DNA of 64,000 nucleotides from Ruegeria sediminis (GCF_005938215.1 NZ_VCPD01000002.1:744001-808000); one strand, 5' to 3'; positions 9,127 to 18,323 are shown, counted from the first letter of the stretch. The notes: a model not told the origin generated them from the letters alone. A program made the numbers and translations.

Positions 9127-9426
9127 CTAGCACCCTATGTTCTGACCGCGAACAAGGAGCGGCATCCGGCGGCACTGGACATAGCCGTTTCGGTGAATGG
9201 CGCACCGTGGGGAGGCGGAAACTCGCGTGACATGCTTCATGACTTCGCCGATATCGTTGCTCATATTTCCGCCAGCGAAACTCTCTATCCTGGCGAAGTG
9301 AACGGATCCGGTACCGTTGGCACAGGCTGCGGTCTGGAGACTGGCCGATTTCTGTCGGATGGTGATAGCATGGATTTGACGATCCAGGGGATCGGAACGC
9401 CGAGCCCTCGCATCGTGAAACCGGCT
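9127..9426 (+). pseudogene. Fumarylacetoacetate hydrolase family remnant
   Basis: This frame gives a convincing C-terminal piece of an FAH-fold enzyme: APYVLTANK, ALDIAVSVNGAPWGGGNSRD, MLHDFADIVAHISASETLYP and GEVNGSGTVGTGCGLE. Only about 100 of roughly 280 residues are present. There is no start, the upstream part of the frame is unrelated, and the frame runs on past the family's usual end. It is read as the relic of a lost 2-keto-acid or fumarylpyruvate-type hydrolase gene. The 8880-9126 stretch before it holds nothing else recognised. Confidence 0.7.
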
Positions 9427-9499
9427 GACAAGTTGACGTGCAGATCATCGACCCCGACCTCCCGCCCCGAAAGCGGGAGGCTGGCAATCGTCGGTCCGC

Positions 9500-9868
9500 T
9501 CAGCCGCCGTGCCGGGGCCGGACGGTGACGGTTCCGGTCATGTGCGGATGAAAGGCGCAGAAATATTCAAACGCGCCCTGGGACTCGAAGGTCACACGCG
9601 CCTCCTTGCCTTTGCGGATGGCGCCGGTGTCCCAATCGCCATCCGTCGCAGTCGCCGTATGCGGCGCGAGATCTTCGTTGATCCAGACGATGGTGTCGCC
9701 TGTGGCGATCTCGACCCGTTCCGGATTGAACGCGAAGTCGGAAATGCGGACTTCGACCACCCGCGGGGCGTCACTTGCGGGCACCGGTCGCGGCAGCATG
9801 GCCAGAGCAAGAGACGCGCCCAGGCTCTGACCGAATGCGCGGCGCGACAGGCGGCCTAGCCGTCGCAT
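9500..9868 (-). CDS. Cupredoxin (plastocyanin/azurin-like), Tat-type signal
   Basis: A 122-residue periplasmic blue-copper-type protein. The N-terminus has a twin-arginine motif (SRRAFGQSLGASLALAML). Copper ligands fit the type-1 pattern: His in LAPHTAT, then Cys, His and Met in YFCAFHPHMTG. The fold is plastocyanin-like (DTIVWINEDLAPHTAT). Likely an electron carrier or copper-binding protein. Its start overlaps the end of the DUF4142 gene, so the two are translationally coupled. Confidence 0.8.
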   Translation of the reverse strand: MRRLGRLSRRAFGQSLGASLALAMLPRPVPASDAPRVVEVRISDFAFNPERVEIATGDTIVWINEDLAPHTATATDGDWDTGAIRKGKEARVTFESQGAFEYFCAFHPHMTGTVTVRPRHGG

Positions 9869-10386
9869 GTCAGCCCTGCCACCATGTGCTCGGCATGCTT
9901 TTCATGCGCCTTGAAGGTCACCAGCGCCTCCGACAACAGCGCCTTCAGCGGCTCGACCGTCGCCCAGGGGATGAACTGGCCTTCCACGGTCTTGTTGACC
10001 ACCTGATGATAGCCAAGCTCGTTCTGCGCATAGGCGCAATCGAAGTCGTTGCCGGACAGCGCGATCAGCTCGGCCCGCTTGGCTGCCGCGCCGGCAACCA
10101 GCGCGCGGCTGAGGTCGTTGTCCTGCGGTGTGACGTTCAGCTCGGCGATCAGCGCCCCGGCCTGCTGGTTCACGGCGCTGTGGTCGCGGATCATCGTCTC
10201 GGCGAACTGGCGCACGGCGTCGTTTTCCGACACAGCCAGCGCCAGATGCGCGTAGCGGATATCGAGTTGTCCTGCGGTATAGGCCGTGTGCGCGATTTCG
10301 AGGTCGTTCATTTTCGCGCCTTCGCCGGCCACGGCACCGGTTGCCGCGACAGTCAGGGCGGCGAGCGTCAGTTTCAAGGTCTTCAT
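9856..10386 (-). CDS. DUF4142 exported protein
   Basis: A 176-residue protein with signal peptide (LTLAALTVAATGAVAGEG) and a DUF4142 ferritin-like four-helix region (NDLEIAHTAYTAGQLDIRYA, FAETMIRDHSAVN, KAHEKHAEHMVAG). The family is periplasmic and of uncertain function, often near cupredoxins or stress genes. First gene of a two-gene unit with the cupredoxin, and divergent from the AraC regulator that begins near 10491. Confidence 0.75.
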   Translation of the reverse strand: MKTLKLTLAALTVAATGAVAGEGAKMNDLEIAHTAYTAGQLDIRYAHLALAVSENDAVRQFAETMIRDHSAVNQQAGALIAELNVTPQDNDLSRALVAGAAAKRAELIALSGNDFDCAYAQNELGYHQVVNKTVEGQFIPWATVEPLKALLSEALVTFKAHEKHAEHMVAGLTCDG

Positions 10387-10490
10387 GATGCTTCTCCTGT
10401 TTTTTTGGTGACATCAATTAAACCCGCCTATGGCGCCGCTTTAATCTCTGATTGTCCGGAAATCATGCTCATTCGTTCAGAAGTGTGGAC

Positions 10491-11456
10491 ATGAGCGGGC
10501 GTATCAGCGATATGACTTGTATGACTGATCTGTTGAGTGACATCCTGACGAAGCTGTCGCTGAAAGGAACCTTGTACTTTCGCACCAGCTTTACCGAACC
10601 CTGGGGCGTGCGGGTGCCTGCCTTCGAAAACGTCGCCCGGTTTCACTATGTCCATCGCGGCGAATGTGTCGTGCGGATCGCGGGCGAAGACCGGCCCTTG
10701 CGGATGGCAAAGGGCGATCTGGTGCTGATCCCGCACGGCGCGGCTCATATCCTGAACTGCCGCCATTCGGGCCCCGAAGACGCACTGCCGCTCGACGATG
10801 TGCTGGAGCGGTCTGGCTATGACGGCGCTGGCGTACTGGTTTATGGCGGCAACGAGCCCGACATGGAAACGCAGCTTGTTTGCGGACATTTTTCCCTTGC
10901 GCGCGGGTCACGGCATGTCCTGTTCGACCGGCTGCCGTCCAGCATCCTGATCCGCGACTACGGTACCGAGGCGGGCGACTGGCTGGAAGCGACCTTGCGG
11001 GTGATCGGCGCCGAGGCCGGAAGCGACAAATACGGCGCCGATCTCATATCGCTGAAACTGTCAGAGGCGATTTTCGCGCAGGCGATCCGGCGTCATCTGG
11101 CGGACGTTGCGGCGGCCGGCGGGCCGCTGTCGGGCTTCGGCGACAGCAACCTTTCCCGTGCGCTGACGGCCTTTCACCGCGATCCCGTAGCCACCTGGAC
11201 AGTCGAGGCGCTGGCAAGGGAGGCGGCGCTTTCGCGCACCAGCTTCGCGCTCCGGTTCTCCGACAAGCTTGGGATCACGCCCATGCAGTATGTCACGTCC
11301 TGGCGCATGCAGATTGCCCGGAACGCGTTGGTGGAACGCGGCGCCAGCGTCGCCGAGGCCGCCGAATTATGCGGCTACAGCTCTGAAGCCGCCTTCAGCC
11401 GGGCGTTCAAAAAGGAACTTGGCTTGGCCCCTGCAGCGTATCGATCCATGCACTGA
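10491..11456 (+). CDS. AraC-family regulator with cupin domain
   Basis: About 320 residues. The N-terminal half is an AraC_binding cupin (ARFHYVHRGECVVRIAGEDR, MAKGDLVLIPHGAAHIL). The C-terminal half has both AraC HTH motifs (WTVEALAREAALSRTSFALR and SVAEAAELCGYSSEAAFSRA) followed by FKKELGLAPAAYR. Starts are possible at 10452, 10491 and 10512; 10491 is chosen as a compromise. Divergent from the DUF4142-cupredoxin genes, which it may control. Confidence 0.8.
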   Translation: MSGRISDMTCMTDLLSDILTKLSLKGTLYFRTSFTEPWGVRVPAFENVARFHYVHRGECVVRIAGEDRPLRMAKGDLVLIPHGAAHILNCRHSGPEDALPLDDVLERSGYDGAGVLVYGGNEPDMETQLVCGHFSLARGSRHVLFDRLPSSILIRDYGTEAGDWLEATLRVIGAEAGSDKYGADLISLKLSEAIFAQAIRRHLADVAAAGGPLSGFGDSNLSRALTAFHRDPVATWTVEALAREAALSRTSFALRFSDKLGITPMQYVTSWRMQIARNALVERGASVAEAAELCGYSSEAAFSRAFKKELGLAPAAYRSMH

Positions 11457-11579
11457 TGGCACTGATTGCGAATGATCTGCAATGAATTCTGAACAAACCA
11501 GCATTCATCATCCGGATCACGCGCCTCATTTGTTGTATCAGAAGCTCCGGCTTCAACATCGCAACAACGGAGAAGCACC

Positions 11580-11945
11580 ATGCCTCGCTTTGTCACCAAG
11601 GAAATCCACGCCTATCTTGACTACCCGGTCGCCTTCGCCCTGATCGGACTGCCGTTTCTTTTGGGGCTGGGAGAGTCAAGCCAACTTGCCCTTTACATCT
11701 CGCCTGTCGTCGGGTTGGCCGCCCTGATCCTGACCGTCTTCACCGATCACCACCTGGGGATTGTCAGGATCTTGCCCTACAAGATCCATCTCGCCGTCGA
11801 TCTGGCCGTCGGCATCCTTTTCCTCGCCATTCCGTTCGCCCTTGGGTTCTCAGGATTGGATGCGCTCTATTATTGGGCCAACGGGGCCGCCGTCGTCGCA
11901 GTCATCTCGCTTTCGAAACCGGAAGAAACCGGGCAGGCCGCGTGA
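11580..11945 (+). CDS. Small integral membrane protein (SPW-repeat-like)
   Basis: A 121-residue protein with about four hydrophobic helices (YPVAFALIGLPFLLGLG, LALYISPVVGLAALILTVFT, AVDLAVGILFLAIPFALGF and the last ~20 residues). Layout resembles SPW-repeat-type membrane proteins; no catalytic motif. A GGAGA Shine-Dalgarno lies just before the ATG. Function unknown. Confidence 0.65.
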   Translation: MPRFVTKEIHAYLDYPVAFALIGLPFLLGLGESSQLALYISPVVGLAALILTVFTDHHLGIVRILPYKIHLAVDLAVGILFLAIPFALGFSGLDALYYWANGAAVVAVISLSKPEETGQAA

Positions 11946-11980
11946 CCCCAACGGGGATCCGGCCGGGCCGTCAGTGATGC

Positions 11981-12000
11981 GGGCAGCCGCCAGGCTGCCC
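11981..12000 (+). terminator. Hairpin after the small membrane-protein gene
   Basis: A perfect 8-bp stem GGGCAGCC/GGCTGCCC with a GCCA loop lies 36 bases after the stop codon at 11945. The following GTTCATT is not a proper U-tract, so termination is only possible. The rest of 11946-12251 holds no convincing gene. Confidence 0.4.
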
Positions 12001-12251
12001 GTTCATTGCCGAGGGCACTCGCGATGCTGTCGTATCGGCGGATCGCGCAGGAGCCGGAGGTTAGGTCCCGCGCCGCTTTCCTCTCAATTGACGGACCCTG
12101 TTCACGGCCGCGCCGTTTGACGGAATGAGATTGCGGGAAGACAATGTGCCAGAGCGGACGTCATACCGCACGGAGCCTTTCGGGAACTCGAAACGGTCAA
12201 GCTGCATGTCCCCGATGCTTCTGAAAAAGGCGACTGAACGGGGCCGTCGTT

Positions 12252-12947
12252 TCAGGCGACCTGCCGGATCGCGTAGTTCGGTGTCCCCTCCCACGCCAAT
12301 TCCCACGACGCGCCGGGGCGGACGTTCTGAATGGCCTGGGGGTCAAAGCAGACCAGGCAGTTTCCCTCGGGCGCCCGGACGGAAGGATAGATCAGCCCGC
12401 GCGATCCCGCGCGGCGCAGGCTTTCCGCCAGGCTCTGACCTTCCGGATAACCTAGCGTCGGATCCGGGTTCAAAGCAGCGTGCCGGGGCTCGTCCGTGAT
12501 GTCATCGAAGCTGCCGATGAAGTCGGCGTGGATTTCGGCGTAGCGTGCGGTGTCCTGATAGTGCCGGGCATACTCCAGTTCGCGCGTCCGGTGGAAGGCG
12601 ACTTCGGCCACGGACACCATCACGTCCCAGGCGCAATACCACGCGCCTCGGTCCCCGCTGTTGAACCGGTTGCCGCCAGCGCGCGTGTAGGTGAAGGCGG
12701 CGTTGACATGGGTGTTCCCATAGACCCTGAGATCCGCCTTGCGGCGATGCCAGGCAAGCTCGCGCGGGTCGAAATGCGGGCTCTTGCCGCGCTCGGCGAC
12801 CAGGCGCGCGCTGGTCAGCCCCTCGATCTCGGCCAGAATCTCGGCTTCGTCGTCGCTGTCCACCAGCCCCCTGAGAACCGGTGGCTTGTGATGGGTTGCA
12901 GCGATGAGACGGATCAGCCCACGGTCCGAGATCTCGGTCTTCCTCAT
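12252..12947 (-). CDS. RES-domain toxin (NAD+-degrading family)
   Basis: A 231-residue RES-domain protein with the conserved motifs GGNRFNSGDRGAWYCAWDVM (Arg and Tyr of the active site) and VAEVAFHRTRELE, and a late Ser region (YPEGQSLAESLRRAGSRGLI, YPSVRAPEGNCLVCFDP). Characterised RES toxins, such as MbcT and the Sinorhizobium RES toxin, degrade NAD+. The ATG at 12947 overlaps the TGA of the antitoxin gene, so an upstream in-frame extension to 13073 is rejected. Type II pair with the upstream Xre/MbcA-like antitoxin. Confidence 0.85.
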   Translation of the reverse strand: MRKTEISDRGLIRLIAATHHKPPVLRGLVDSDDEAEILAEIEGLTSARLVAERGKSPHFDPRELAWHRRKADLRVYGNTHVNAAFTYTRAGGNRFNSGDRGAWYCAWDVMVSVAEVAFHRTRELEYARHYQDTARYAEIHADFIGSFDDITDEPRHAALNPDPTLGYPEGQSLAESLRRAGSRGLIYPSVRAPEGNCLVCFDPQAIQNVRPGASWELAWEGTPNYAIRQVA

Positions 12948-13333
12948 GCACCGCCTCGCAGCGCGTCCAGATAGGTCCTGATGTTCAGGATCTGAGGCAG
13001 GCCGCCTTCGATCGCGGTATCGACCGGGCGCGCGCCGCCGAAAAGCGGGCCAGTATTCGGGCGGGTCATCCACTCCGCCGCTAGGGGTGCGGAGAAATAC
13101 AATTCAAGCGATTTGTAGATCCCGATGATCGCGGAAAGACGCAAGTACTGATCCTTGGTCAATTCCCCGGTGAAGCCGGGCTTTTTGGCGCGCTTCCAGG
13201 TGCTCTCCGACATATCGGCCAATCCTGCGGCTTCTTTCTGAGACAACCGCCACGCAGCGGCCGCACGCGCATATGCTTTCAGTGCGACGGCTGTATATTC
13301 AACCGGTTTGCGGCTTTTGACGGAAATCTGCAT
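12944..13333 (-). CDS. Xre/MbcA/ParS-type antitoxin (DUF2384)
   Basis: A 129-residue protein with an Xre-like HTH (WRLSQKEAAGLADMSESTWKR) followed by a ParS/MbcA toxin-binding domain (YLRLSAIIGIYKSLELYFSA, WMTRPNTGPLFGGARPVD). Such proteins neutralise RES toxins and autorepress the operon. ATG 13333 is preceded by GGAG; the in-frame extension to 13399 would cross the presumed operator. Antitoxin precedes toxin, with overlapping stop and start. Confidence 0.85.
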   Translation of the reverse strand: MQISVKSRKPVEYTAVALKAYARAAAAWRLSQKEAAGLADMSESTWKRAKKPGFTGELTKDQYLRLSAIIGIYKSLELYFSAPLAAEWMTRPNTGPLFGGARPVDTAIEGGLPQILNIRTYLDALRGGA

Positions 13334-13353
13334 TCTATTGCTCCTTGACTCCA

Positions 13354-13393
13354 ATATGGACCATATGGGCCAAATGTAAAGGCCAAATGGCCC
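13354..13393. promoter_or_regulatory. Repeated ATATGGRCC operator candidate of the toxin-antitoxin pair
   Basis: Upstream of the antitoxin start lie two abutting 9-mers, ATATGGACC (13354-13362) and ATATGGGCC (13363-13371), then GGCCAAATGGCCC (13381-13393), which is a near palindrome of the same core. Position and repetition fit an autoregulatory Xre operator. This is seen in the sequence; binding is inferred. Confidence 0.5.
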
Positions 13394-13488
13394 ATTCACG
13401 TTGTCCGGAATTGGATGCCGGAGTCGCTGCCCTAATGCCGCAACATGACATTTAGAGGCGCGTTGTCCTTAAAAGGTACCTGCCTAGG

Positions 13489-14275
13489 TCATGTTGACAA
13501 ATGGCGGAGCCATAGACGCATGGATGCGGTGTCGATGAACCCGAGAAAGCTTTCGGAGGTTTTGTCGTAGCGAGTTGCAACTCGGCGTGCATTCTTCAGC
13601 TTGTTGAAGCATCTCTCGACCAGTTTCCGCAGGCGATACAGGTGGCGATCAACGCCAACGCGCTTCTTTCGAGATTTCCGCCTCGGGATCACGGGTTGGA
13701 TGTATCGGCTGCGCATGTCGTCGCGAATGCTGTCGGCATCGTAGCCATTGTCCGCCAGCAGCACGAAGGGTTCCGGCAGGTTACCGTCCATGACGAGGTC
13801 GAAGCCGAATTAATCTGATGTCTGACCGGGCTTGATGTCCGTTCGCATCGGCAGCCCGGCGGCATTCACCCGGAGGTGGATCTTGGTCGGGAAGCCACCT
13901 TTCGAACGGCCGAAACCCTGTCGCGGAGTCCCCTTTAGCGCCCGCCGCCTGATGATGGGCGCGAACCACAGTGCTGTCGACCATTTGAAGGGCGTCTGGG
14001 ACGACCCGGCTCTCATTCAGCGCCTCCAGGATTTGCTACCATAGCCCTGCGAGCGTCCACCGCCGAAATTGTCGATAGACACTCGCCCATTTCCCGAACT
14101 CTTCAGGAAGGTTCCGCCATGGCGCTCCTGTGCGCGAAATCCAGAAAACGCCATCAAGAACAAGGCGGTGGTTCGTGGGTTTGCGCCCATTCGGGGCGCG
14201 GACAGACAGGATGAACCGTTCAAAGAACGCCAACTCTTCGTCCGACATCAGGTCTCGTGCCAAGCTGGTCTCCAT
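13489..14275 (-). pseudogene. IS5-family (IS427-type) transposase, degraded
   Basis: The first part (ATG 14275, LMSDEELAFFERFILSVRAP, TGAPWRNLPEEFGKWASVY, RRWTLAGLW) is the N-terminal DDE transposase half, ended by a TAG near 14040 after which the frame continues as QILEALNES. The DDE region (MVDSTVVRAHHQAAGAK; KIHLRVNAAGLPM) needs a one-base shift in an A/G run near 13930 and is stopped by TAA near 13811. The last part (PFVLLADNGYDADSIRDDM, ATRYDKTSESFLGFIDTASM) ends at 13489. IS427-type elements use one frameshift, but the extra stops mark this as a relic. Confidence 0.85.
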
Positions 14276-14568
14276 CGCAGATGCCAGCTTGAATCACGCC
14301 TATCGTCGGGTGTGAATCCCTATTGCCAAAACGACCTAGGGGAAATTGTGCCTTAAGCCATTGAAGAAACTGCTGATATCCGCGTGCGAAACGACGGATT
14401 CCGGCCTATCCGGCAAAAACTCCCTGGAAATCGCCCGCTATCAGGGAAATGCCAGCCAAAGCGACCCCGCCAACACGCCCAACAGAGACACCCGCCAGAA
14501 CCGCGTCCCGGGTATGGTGCTGTCAGACAGATTCTAACCAGTCTCAGTTTTCTAAAAAACAAGGGAAC

Positions 14569-14959
14569 TTAGGCGGAACAGAACTGACGCCACTCGGCGA
14601 GAGCGGCGTTGCGGATCAGCTTGAAGTCTTCGCGGGAGTATAGGTGGCGCTCCTGGTTGAAATGGTTTGAGAAGGAAGAGTGAACGGCGGCGAATTTCTG
14701 CAGACTTCGCATTCGCCGAAAGCGCTGCATTGCCCGCTCTCGTCGTCGGAATGGCAGGTGTGAATTCTCGACCCGATTGTTCAACCAACGCCCTGTACGC
14801 TGCAGATCGGCAGCTCCGATTTCCCGCAAAGCGGCCCGGTCCGAGGGAAAGGTCCTCGACGTTCCGCAGTGAGAGCGGGAAGCGTACGTACATCATGACC
14901 GCCAACCGGATGACTTCCGGGCTGCTGTGAAAATGCTTGAATGGGTCGCGTTTTGGCAT
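14569..14959 (-). pseudogene. IS6-family transposase with internal deletion
   Basis: The N-terminal ~36 residues from ATG 14959 (FKHFHSSPEVIRLAVMMYVR, FPLSLRNVEDL) join directly to the C-terminal part in another frame (LREIGAADLQRTGRW, NNRVENSHLPFRRRERAMQR, ending EWRQFCSA and TAA 14569-14571). By comparison with the longer copies about 320 bases, including most of the DDE core, are missing. A non-autonomous relic. Confidence 0.85.
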
Positions 14960-14990
14960 GGCGGGAAGCTACGAGCCCGCCCTGCCCGCC

Positions 14991-15217
14991 TCAACTAGAT
15001 TCCTTCTGACACCACCGTTTTCTGATCTCGGCGGCGAACATTGGACCGAACCTGTGCCACCAAAATCGAACGGCCTCGTGGCTCACGTCAATGCCGCGCT
15101 CGTGGAGCAGAACTTCCACGTTTCGCAGCGACAGCGGGAACCGGAAATAAAGCATCACCGCCAGGCGGATGATCACAGGGCTGGCTTGAAATAGCGAAAC
15201 GGCGATCGTTTGTTCAT
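14991..15217 (-). pseudogene. IS6-family transposase N-terminal fragment
   Basis: From ATG 15217 the frame reads MNKRSPFRYFK, loses one base (stop at about residue 15) and resumes as IIRLAVMLYFRFPLSLRNVE and VRFWWHRFGPMFAAEIRKRW, then breaks off near 15000 where it abuts the neighbouring IS6 terminus. Only about 70 of some 235 residues are present. Confidence 0.8.
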
Positions 15218-15226
15218 GGGCGGAAA

Positions 15227-15320
15227 CTACGAAACCGCCCTGCCCGTCTCAAGCTGGTTTCATCTGACACTGCCCAAAACCGCCCTCCTCGCCTCAAGCT
15301 TGTTTGCTTTGACAGCGCCG
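15227..15320. repeat. Two tandem IS6 terminal sequences at the 3' end of pqqE
   Basis: Two related ends stand side by side: CCGCCCTGCCCGTCTCAAGC..CTGACACTGCC (to ~15274) and CCGCCCTCCTCGCCTCAAGC..TTTGACAGCGCC (to ~15320). The same ending occurs next to the transposase relic at 2140-2172 and, diverged, near 39250, 50140 and 60740. The second end supplies the last codons of pqqE. Confidence 0.75.
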
Positions 15321-16415
15321 GCCCAACCGCTCCAGTTCCTTGCCCCTGTACACGAAGTCGCTGGCATCCTCGGACGCTGCCGCTTCCACAATATCGCGCA
15401 CGATGAAGTGCTGTGGCGATTTCCGGCACACCGGGTCGGTTGCGCCGGCATCTCCAACCAGCGCCAGCGCCTGACAACGGCAGCCGCCAAAGTCGATTTC
15501 CATTCGATCACAGGTCTGGCAGGTTTCCGGAAGCCAGTCCGTGCCCCTGTAGGCATTGAACGCGTCGCCGTCGTACCAGATCTCGGACAGCGTTCGGTGT
15601 CGGACGTTTTCGAAGGTCAGATGCGGAATGGTTTCGGCTGCATGGCAAGGCAGGACTGTTCCGTTGGGTGTCACGTTCAATCCGGCCGATCCCCATCCAC
15701 CCATGCAGGCCTTGGGAAAGTCCGAATAGTAGTCGGGCGGCACGAAATCGAAGGCCAGCACGCCGCGCAGTCGGGCCTCGGCCTCGGCCACGATCCTTTT
15801 TGCGTCCTCGGTCTGCTCGCGGGTCGGCATGAGTTGGACCCGGTTGATTGTGGCCCAGCCATGGAACTGCACGCATGCGACTTCGAGCCGGCGCGCTCCA
15901 AGTTCCACTGCCATTTCGATGGTCCGTTCGAGATCGTCAAGGTTGTGCCGATGCATGACCGCGTTCAAGGTCAGGGGTATGCCGCGTTCCCTGATCGCAT
16001 GGGCAACCTGCATCTTGCGTTCGAATCCGCCCTTGTAGCCGCCGATCCAGTCGGCCAGATCGGCATTGGTTCCCTGCAACGACAGCTGGATATGATCCAA
16101 ACCCGCCGCTTCGAGAGCGTCCAGCCGCCTCGGCGTCAGGCCGATCCCGCTGGTGATCAGATTGGTGTAGAGCCCTGCCGCTCGGGCGGCTGCGGTCAAC
16201 TCGACAATATCCCGGCGCGAGGCCGGCTCGCCTCCGGACAGGTGGAGTTGCAGAACGCCGATATCCGCGGCCTGCCGAAACACGTCGGCCCAGGTCTCCG
16301 TATCCAATTCATCCTGCGCCGCCTGCAACTCGGTCGGGTTCGAACAATAGGGGCAAGCCAGCGGGCAGCGATGGGTCAATTCCGCCAGCATGGCGATCGG
16401 GGGCAGAACGTTCAC
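15294..16415 (-). CDS. pqqE: PqqE, radical SAM peptide cyclase of PQQ synthesis
   Basis: A 373-residue radical SAM/SPASM protein. The SAM cluster motif is C17-P-L-A-C21-P-Y-C24, followed by [16 protein letters not shown] cysteines appear in [22 protein letters not shown] and [20 protein letters not shown]. PqqE forms the Glu-Tyr carbon-carbon bond in PqqA with PqqD as peptide chaperone. The GTG start at 16415 overlaps the pqqD stop. The last residues (RCQSKQA) and the stop codon are encoded by the IS6 terminus at 15294-15320, so the native C-terminus has been replaced; all catalytic motifs are upstream and intact. Confidence 0.93.
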   Translation of the reverse strand: MNVLPPIAMLAELTHRCPLACPYCSNPTELQAAQDELDTETWADVFRQAADIGVLQLHLSGGEPASRRDIVELTAAARAAGLYTNLITSGIGLTPRRLDALEAAGLDHIQLSLQGTNADLADWIGGYKGGFERKMQVAHAIRERGIPLTLNAVMHRHNLDDLERTIEMAVELGARRLEVACVQFHGWATINRVQLMPTREQTEDAKRIVAEAEARLRGVLAFDFVPPDYYSDFPKACMGGWGSAGLNVTPNGTVLPCHAAETIPHLTFENVRHRTLSEIWYDGDAFNAYRGTDWLPETCQTCDRMEIDFGGCRCQALALVGDAGATDPVCRKSPQHFIVRDIVEAAASEDASDFVYRGKELERLGRRCQSKQA

Positions 16416-16699
16416 GGCCGCACCCCCAGGAACATTCGGGCCCTGAGCCCCATCATGAATCGCTGCACGTCTTCGAGAATCTGCGCTTCCGGCGCGTCAT
16501 AGGTTGCCGCAAGATCTGCCACGATCTCGGCAAGACTCGCGGTTCCTGTCACACGGCTCAGGATCGCGACGCCTATCGCGTCCAGCGCGATGGCCTTTTC
16601 AGGCGCCAACAACACTTTACCGCCCCGGACCCGATCCTCGACCACGCGCACGCCGCGCGGCAGATAGGGACGATCGTCGGCGGCAAGGGCGAGGGTCAT
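16412..16699 (-). CDS. pqqD: PqqD, PqqA-binding chaperone
   Basis: A 95-residue protein with the PqqD winged-helix-like fold signature ([40 protein letters not shown]). PqqD binds PqqA and presents it to PqqE. Start overlaps the pqqC stop (ATGA) and its stop overlaps the pqqE start, the usual coupled order pqqA-B-C-D-E. Confidence 0.93.
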   Translation of the reverse strand: MTLALAADDRPYLPRGVRVVEDRVRGGKVLLAPEKAIALDAIGVAILSRVTGTASLAEIVADLAATYDAPEAQILEDVQRFMMGLRARMFLGVRP

Positions 16700-17439
16700 G
16701 CCAGTCCCTCACCCGGCCGCCAGGCCCCCGGCGGGATGCGGCCCGGGTCGACATAGGCGCCCCAGAGCGCGTCCAATTGCGCCCAAAGCACGTTGGTCTT
16801 GAAGATCAGCGCCTCGCAGGCGGCCTCTTCCTTTTCGGGGGTATCCGCGTGTTCCAGTACCCAGGCGAGACCAAATTTCACATCTTTGGGAGCTTCGGTG
16901 AGGCGCTTCCGGAAATAGGCCATGCTCTCGGCATTTGCGAAATCATAGTGTTTCAGCATGCCTTCGATGCGGCGCTCGTGGATCGATGGCGCGAAAAGCT
17001 CGGTCAGGGAAGAGGCCACCGCCTGCAACAGCGGCATGTCGCGCACGTACCGCACATAAGCGTCCACCGCGAACTGGGTCGCCGGCAGAACTCCACGCCC
17101 CGAGGCCACATAGTCGGGATCCAACCCGACCGCTTCGGCCAACTTGAGCCAGCGGCGGATACCGCCGCCGCCTTCCACGTCACCATCGTGATCCACGATC
17201 CGGCTGCGCCACTCGCGCCGCATCTGCGGGTCGTCGCAGCGCGACAGGAAGGCTGCGTCCTTCTTCGGGATCGCTGCCTGATAGGCCCAACGGTTGATCA
17301 CCCAGGCGCGGACCTGATCCGGACTGCACCGACCGTTGTGAAGCATGTGGTGGAATGGATGCTTGTCGTGATAACGTTCAGCGCCGATCGCGCGCAACCG
17401 CTTCTCGAGCGATCCTATTTCCCGGTCCTGCGCGTTCAT
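16696..17439 (-). CDS. pqqC: PqqC, pyrroloquinoline-quinone synthase
   Basis: A 247-residue PqqC. It catalyses the final cofactorless ring closure and oxidation giving PQQ. Family motifs visible include [59 protein letters not shown] and [19 protein letters not shown], with active-site His and Arg residues. The start is set at ATG 17439, overlapping the pqqB stop; the extension to 17475 overlaps pqqB. Confidence 0.95.
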   Translation of the reverse strand: MNAQDREIGSLEKRLRAIGAERYHDKHPFHHMLHNGRCSPDQVRAWVINRWAYQAAIPKKDAAFLSRCDDPQMRREWRSRIVDHDGDVEGGGGIRRWLKLAEAVGLDPDYVASGRGVLPATQFAVDAYVRYVRDMPLLQAVASSLTELFAPSIHERRIEGMLKHYDFANAESMAYFRKRLTEAPKDVKFGLAWVLEHADTPEKEEAACEALIFKTNVLWAQLDALWGAYVDPGRIPPGAWRPGEGLA

Positions 17440-18323
17440 GTCTCGATCTCCATCCCGTCCGCCGCGACCGACCATCCCTGCGCGCGAACGAAGGCGCGCT
17501 CGGGACCGTCCGGTTGCCAGACAGGGTTCGTGTTGTTGATATGGATGAAGGTCTTTTTCGCCTTCAGCCCCGCCAGCCTGGCAATCGATCCGTCAGGCCC
17601 GCTGATCGAAATATGTCCCATCCGGAGCCCCGACTTGGTCCCGGTTCCCGAGCGGATCATCTCGTCGTCGCTCCACAACGTGCCGTCGAAGAATATCTGG
17701 TCGGCATCTCCCAACATGTCCAACAGATCCGCGGTCACATTTGCGCATCCGGGGATGTAGTAGGCCACCCTGCGCGCGTCGCTGAGGCGCACGCCAACGG
17801 TCTGCTCTCCGACCAGATCGGTCCGCACTAGGTCGCCCTCCATGAAAAGCGGCACCTTTCCTGGCACGGGAAAGACCAATGCCTCGAGACCGGGCAAGAT
17901 TTCGAAGGGACGGTCGATTTCGACCTGCTCTCGCGACACCTTTTCCGCATTGAGTGCGTTGAACACCGGATTCCCGGCCAGAACGCCGAGAATCTCGGAG
18001 GTCGCGAACAAGGTGAAGGGCGTCTGCTCGCGCAGCGACAGAAGCCCCGCGATATGGTCGATATCGCCATTGGTCAACAGCACCGACACCAGCGGCGTGT
18101 CGCGCAACTCGCGCGGGTGCATGGACGGGCAGCCCATCATCTGAGCGCGAATGTCAGGAGAGGCATTCAGAACGGCCCAAACCTGACCGTCCAAAGACAC
18201 GGCCAGCGACGACTGGGTAGCCGAAGCGATCTTGCCGCTGCGCGCGTCCCTGCAGTTGGGGCAGCCACAGTTCCACTGCGGCAACCCACCACCGGCCGCA
18301 GCGCCAAGCACCAGAAATCGCAT
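17436..18323 (-). CDS. pqqB: PqqB, metallo-beta-lactamase-fold PQQ biosynthesis protein
   Basis: A 295-residue PqqB with the characteristic N-terminus FLVLGAAAGGGLPQWNCGCP and zinc-site CxCxxC, the altered metal motif LLTNGDIDHIAGLLSLRE, and the C-terminal TFIHINNTNPVWQPDGPER. PqqB acts as a hydroxylase on the PQQ precursor. It begins 26 bases after pqqA. Confidence 0.95.
   Translation of the reverse strand: MRFLVLGAAAGGGLPQWNCGCPNCRDARSGKIASATQSSLAVSLDGQVWAVLNASPDIRAQMMGCPSMHPRELRDTPLVSVLLTNGDIDHIAGLLSLREQTPFTLFATSEILGVLAGNPVFNALNAEKVSREQVEIDRPFEILPGLEALVFPVPGKVPLFMEGDLVRTDLVGEQTVGVRLSDARRVAYYIPGCANVTADLLDMLGDADQIFFDGTLWSDDEMIRSGTGTKSGLRMGHISISGPDGSIARLAGLKAKKTFIHINNTNPVWQPDGPERAFVRAQGWSVAADGMEIET

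Noticed and set aside
15210-16502. 430-codon plus-strand frame across pqqE
   Set aside because: Antisense to pqqE, which has full radical SAM motifs.
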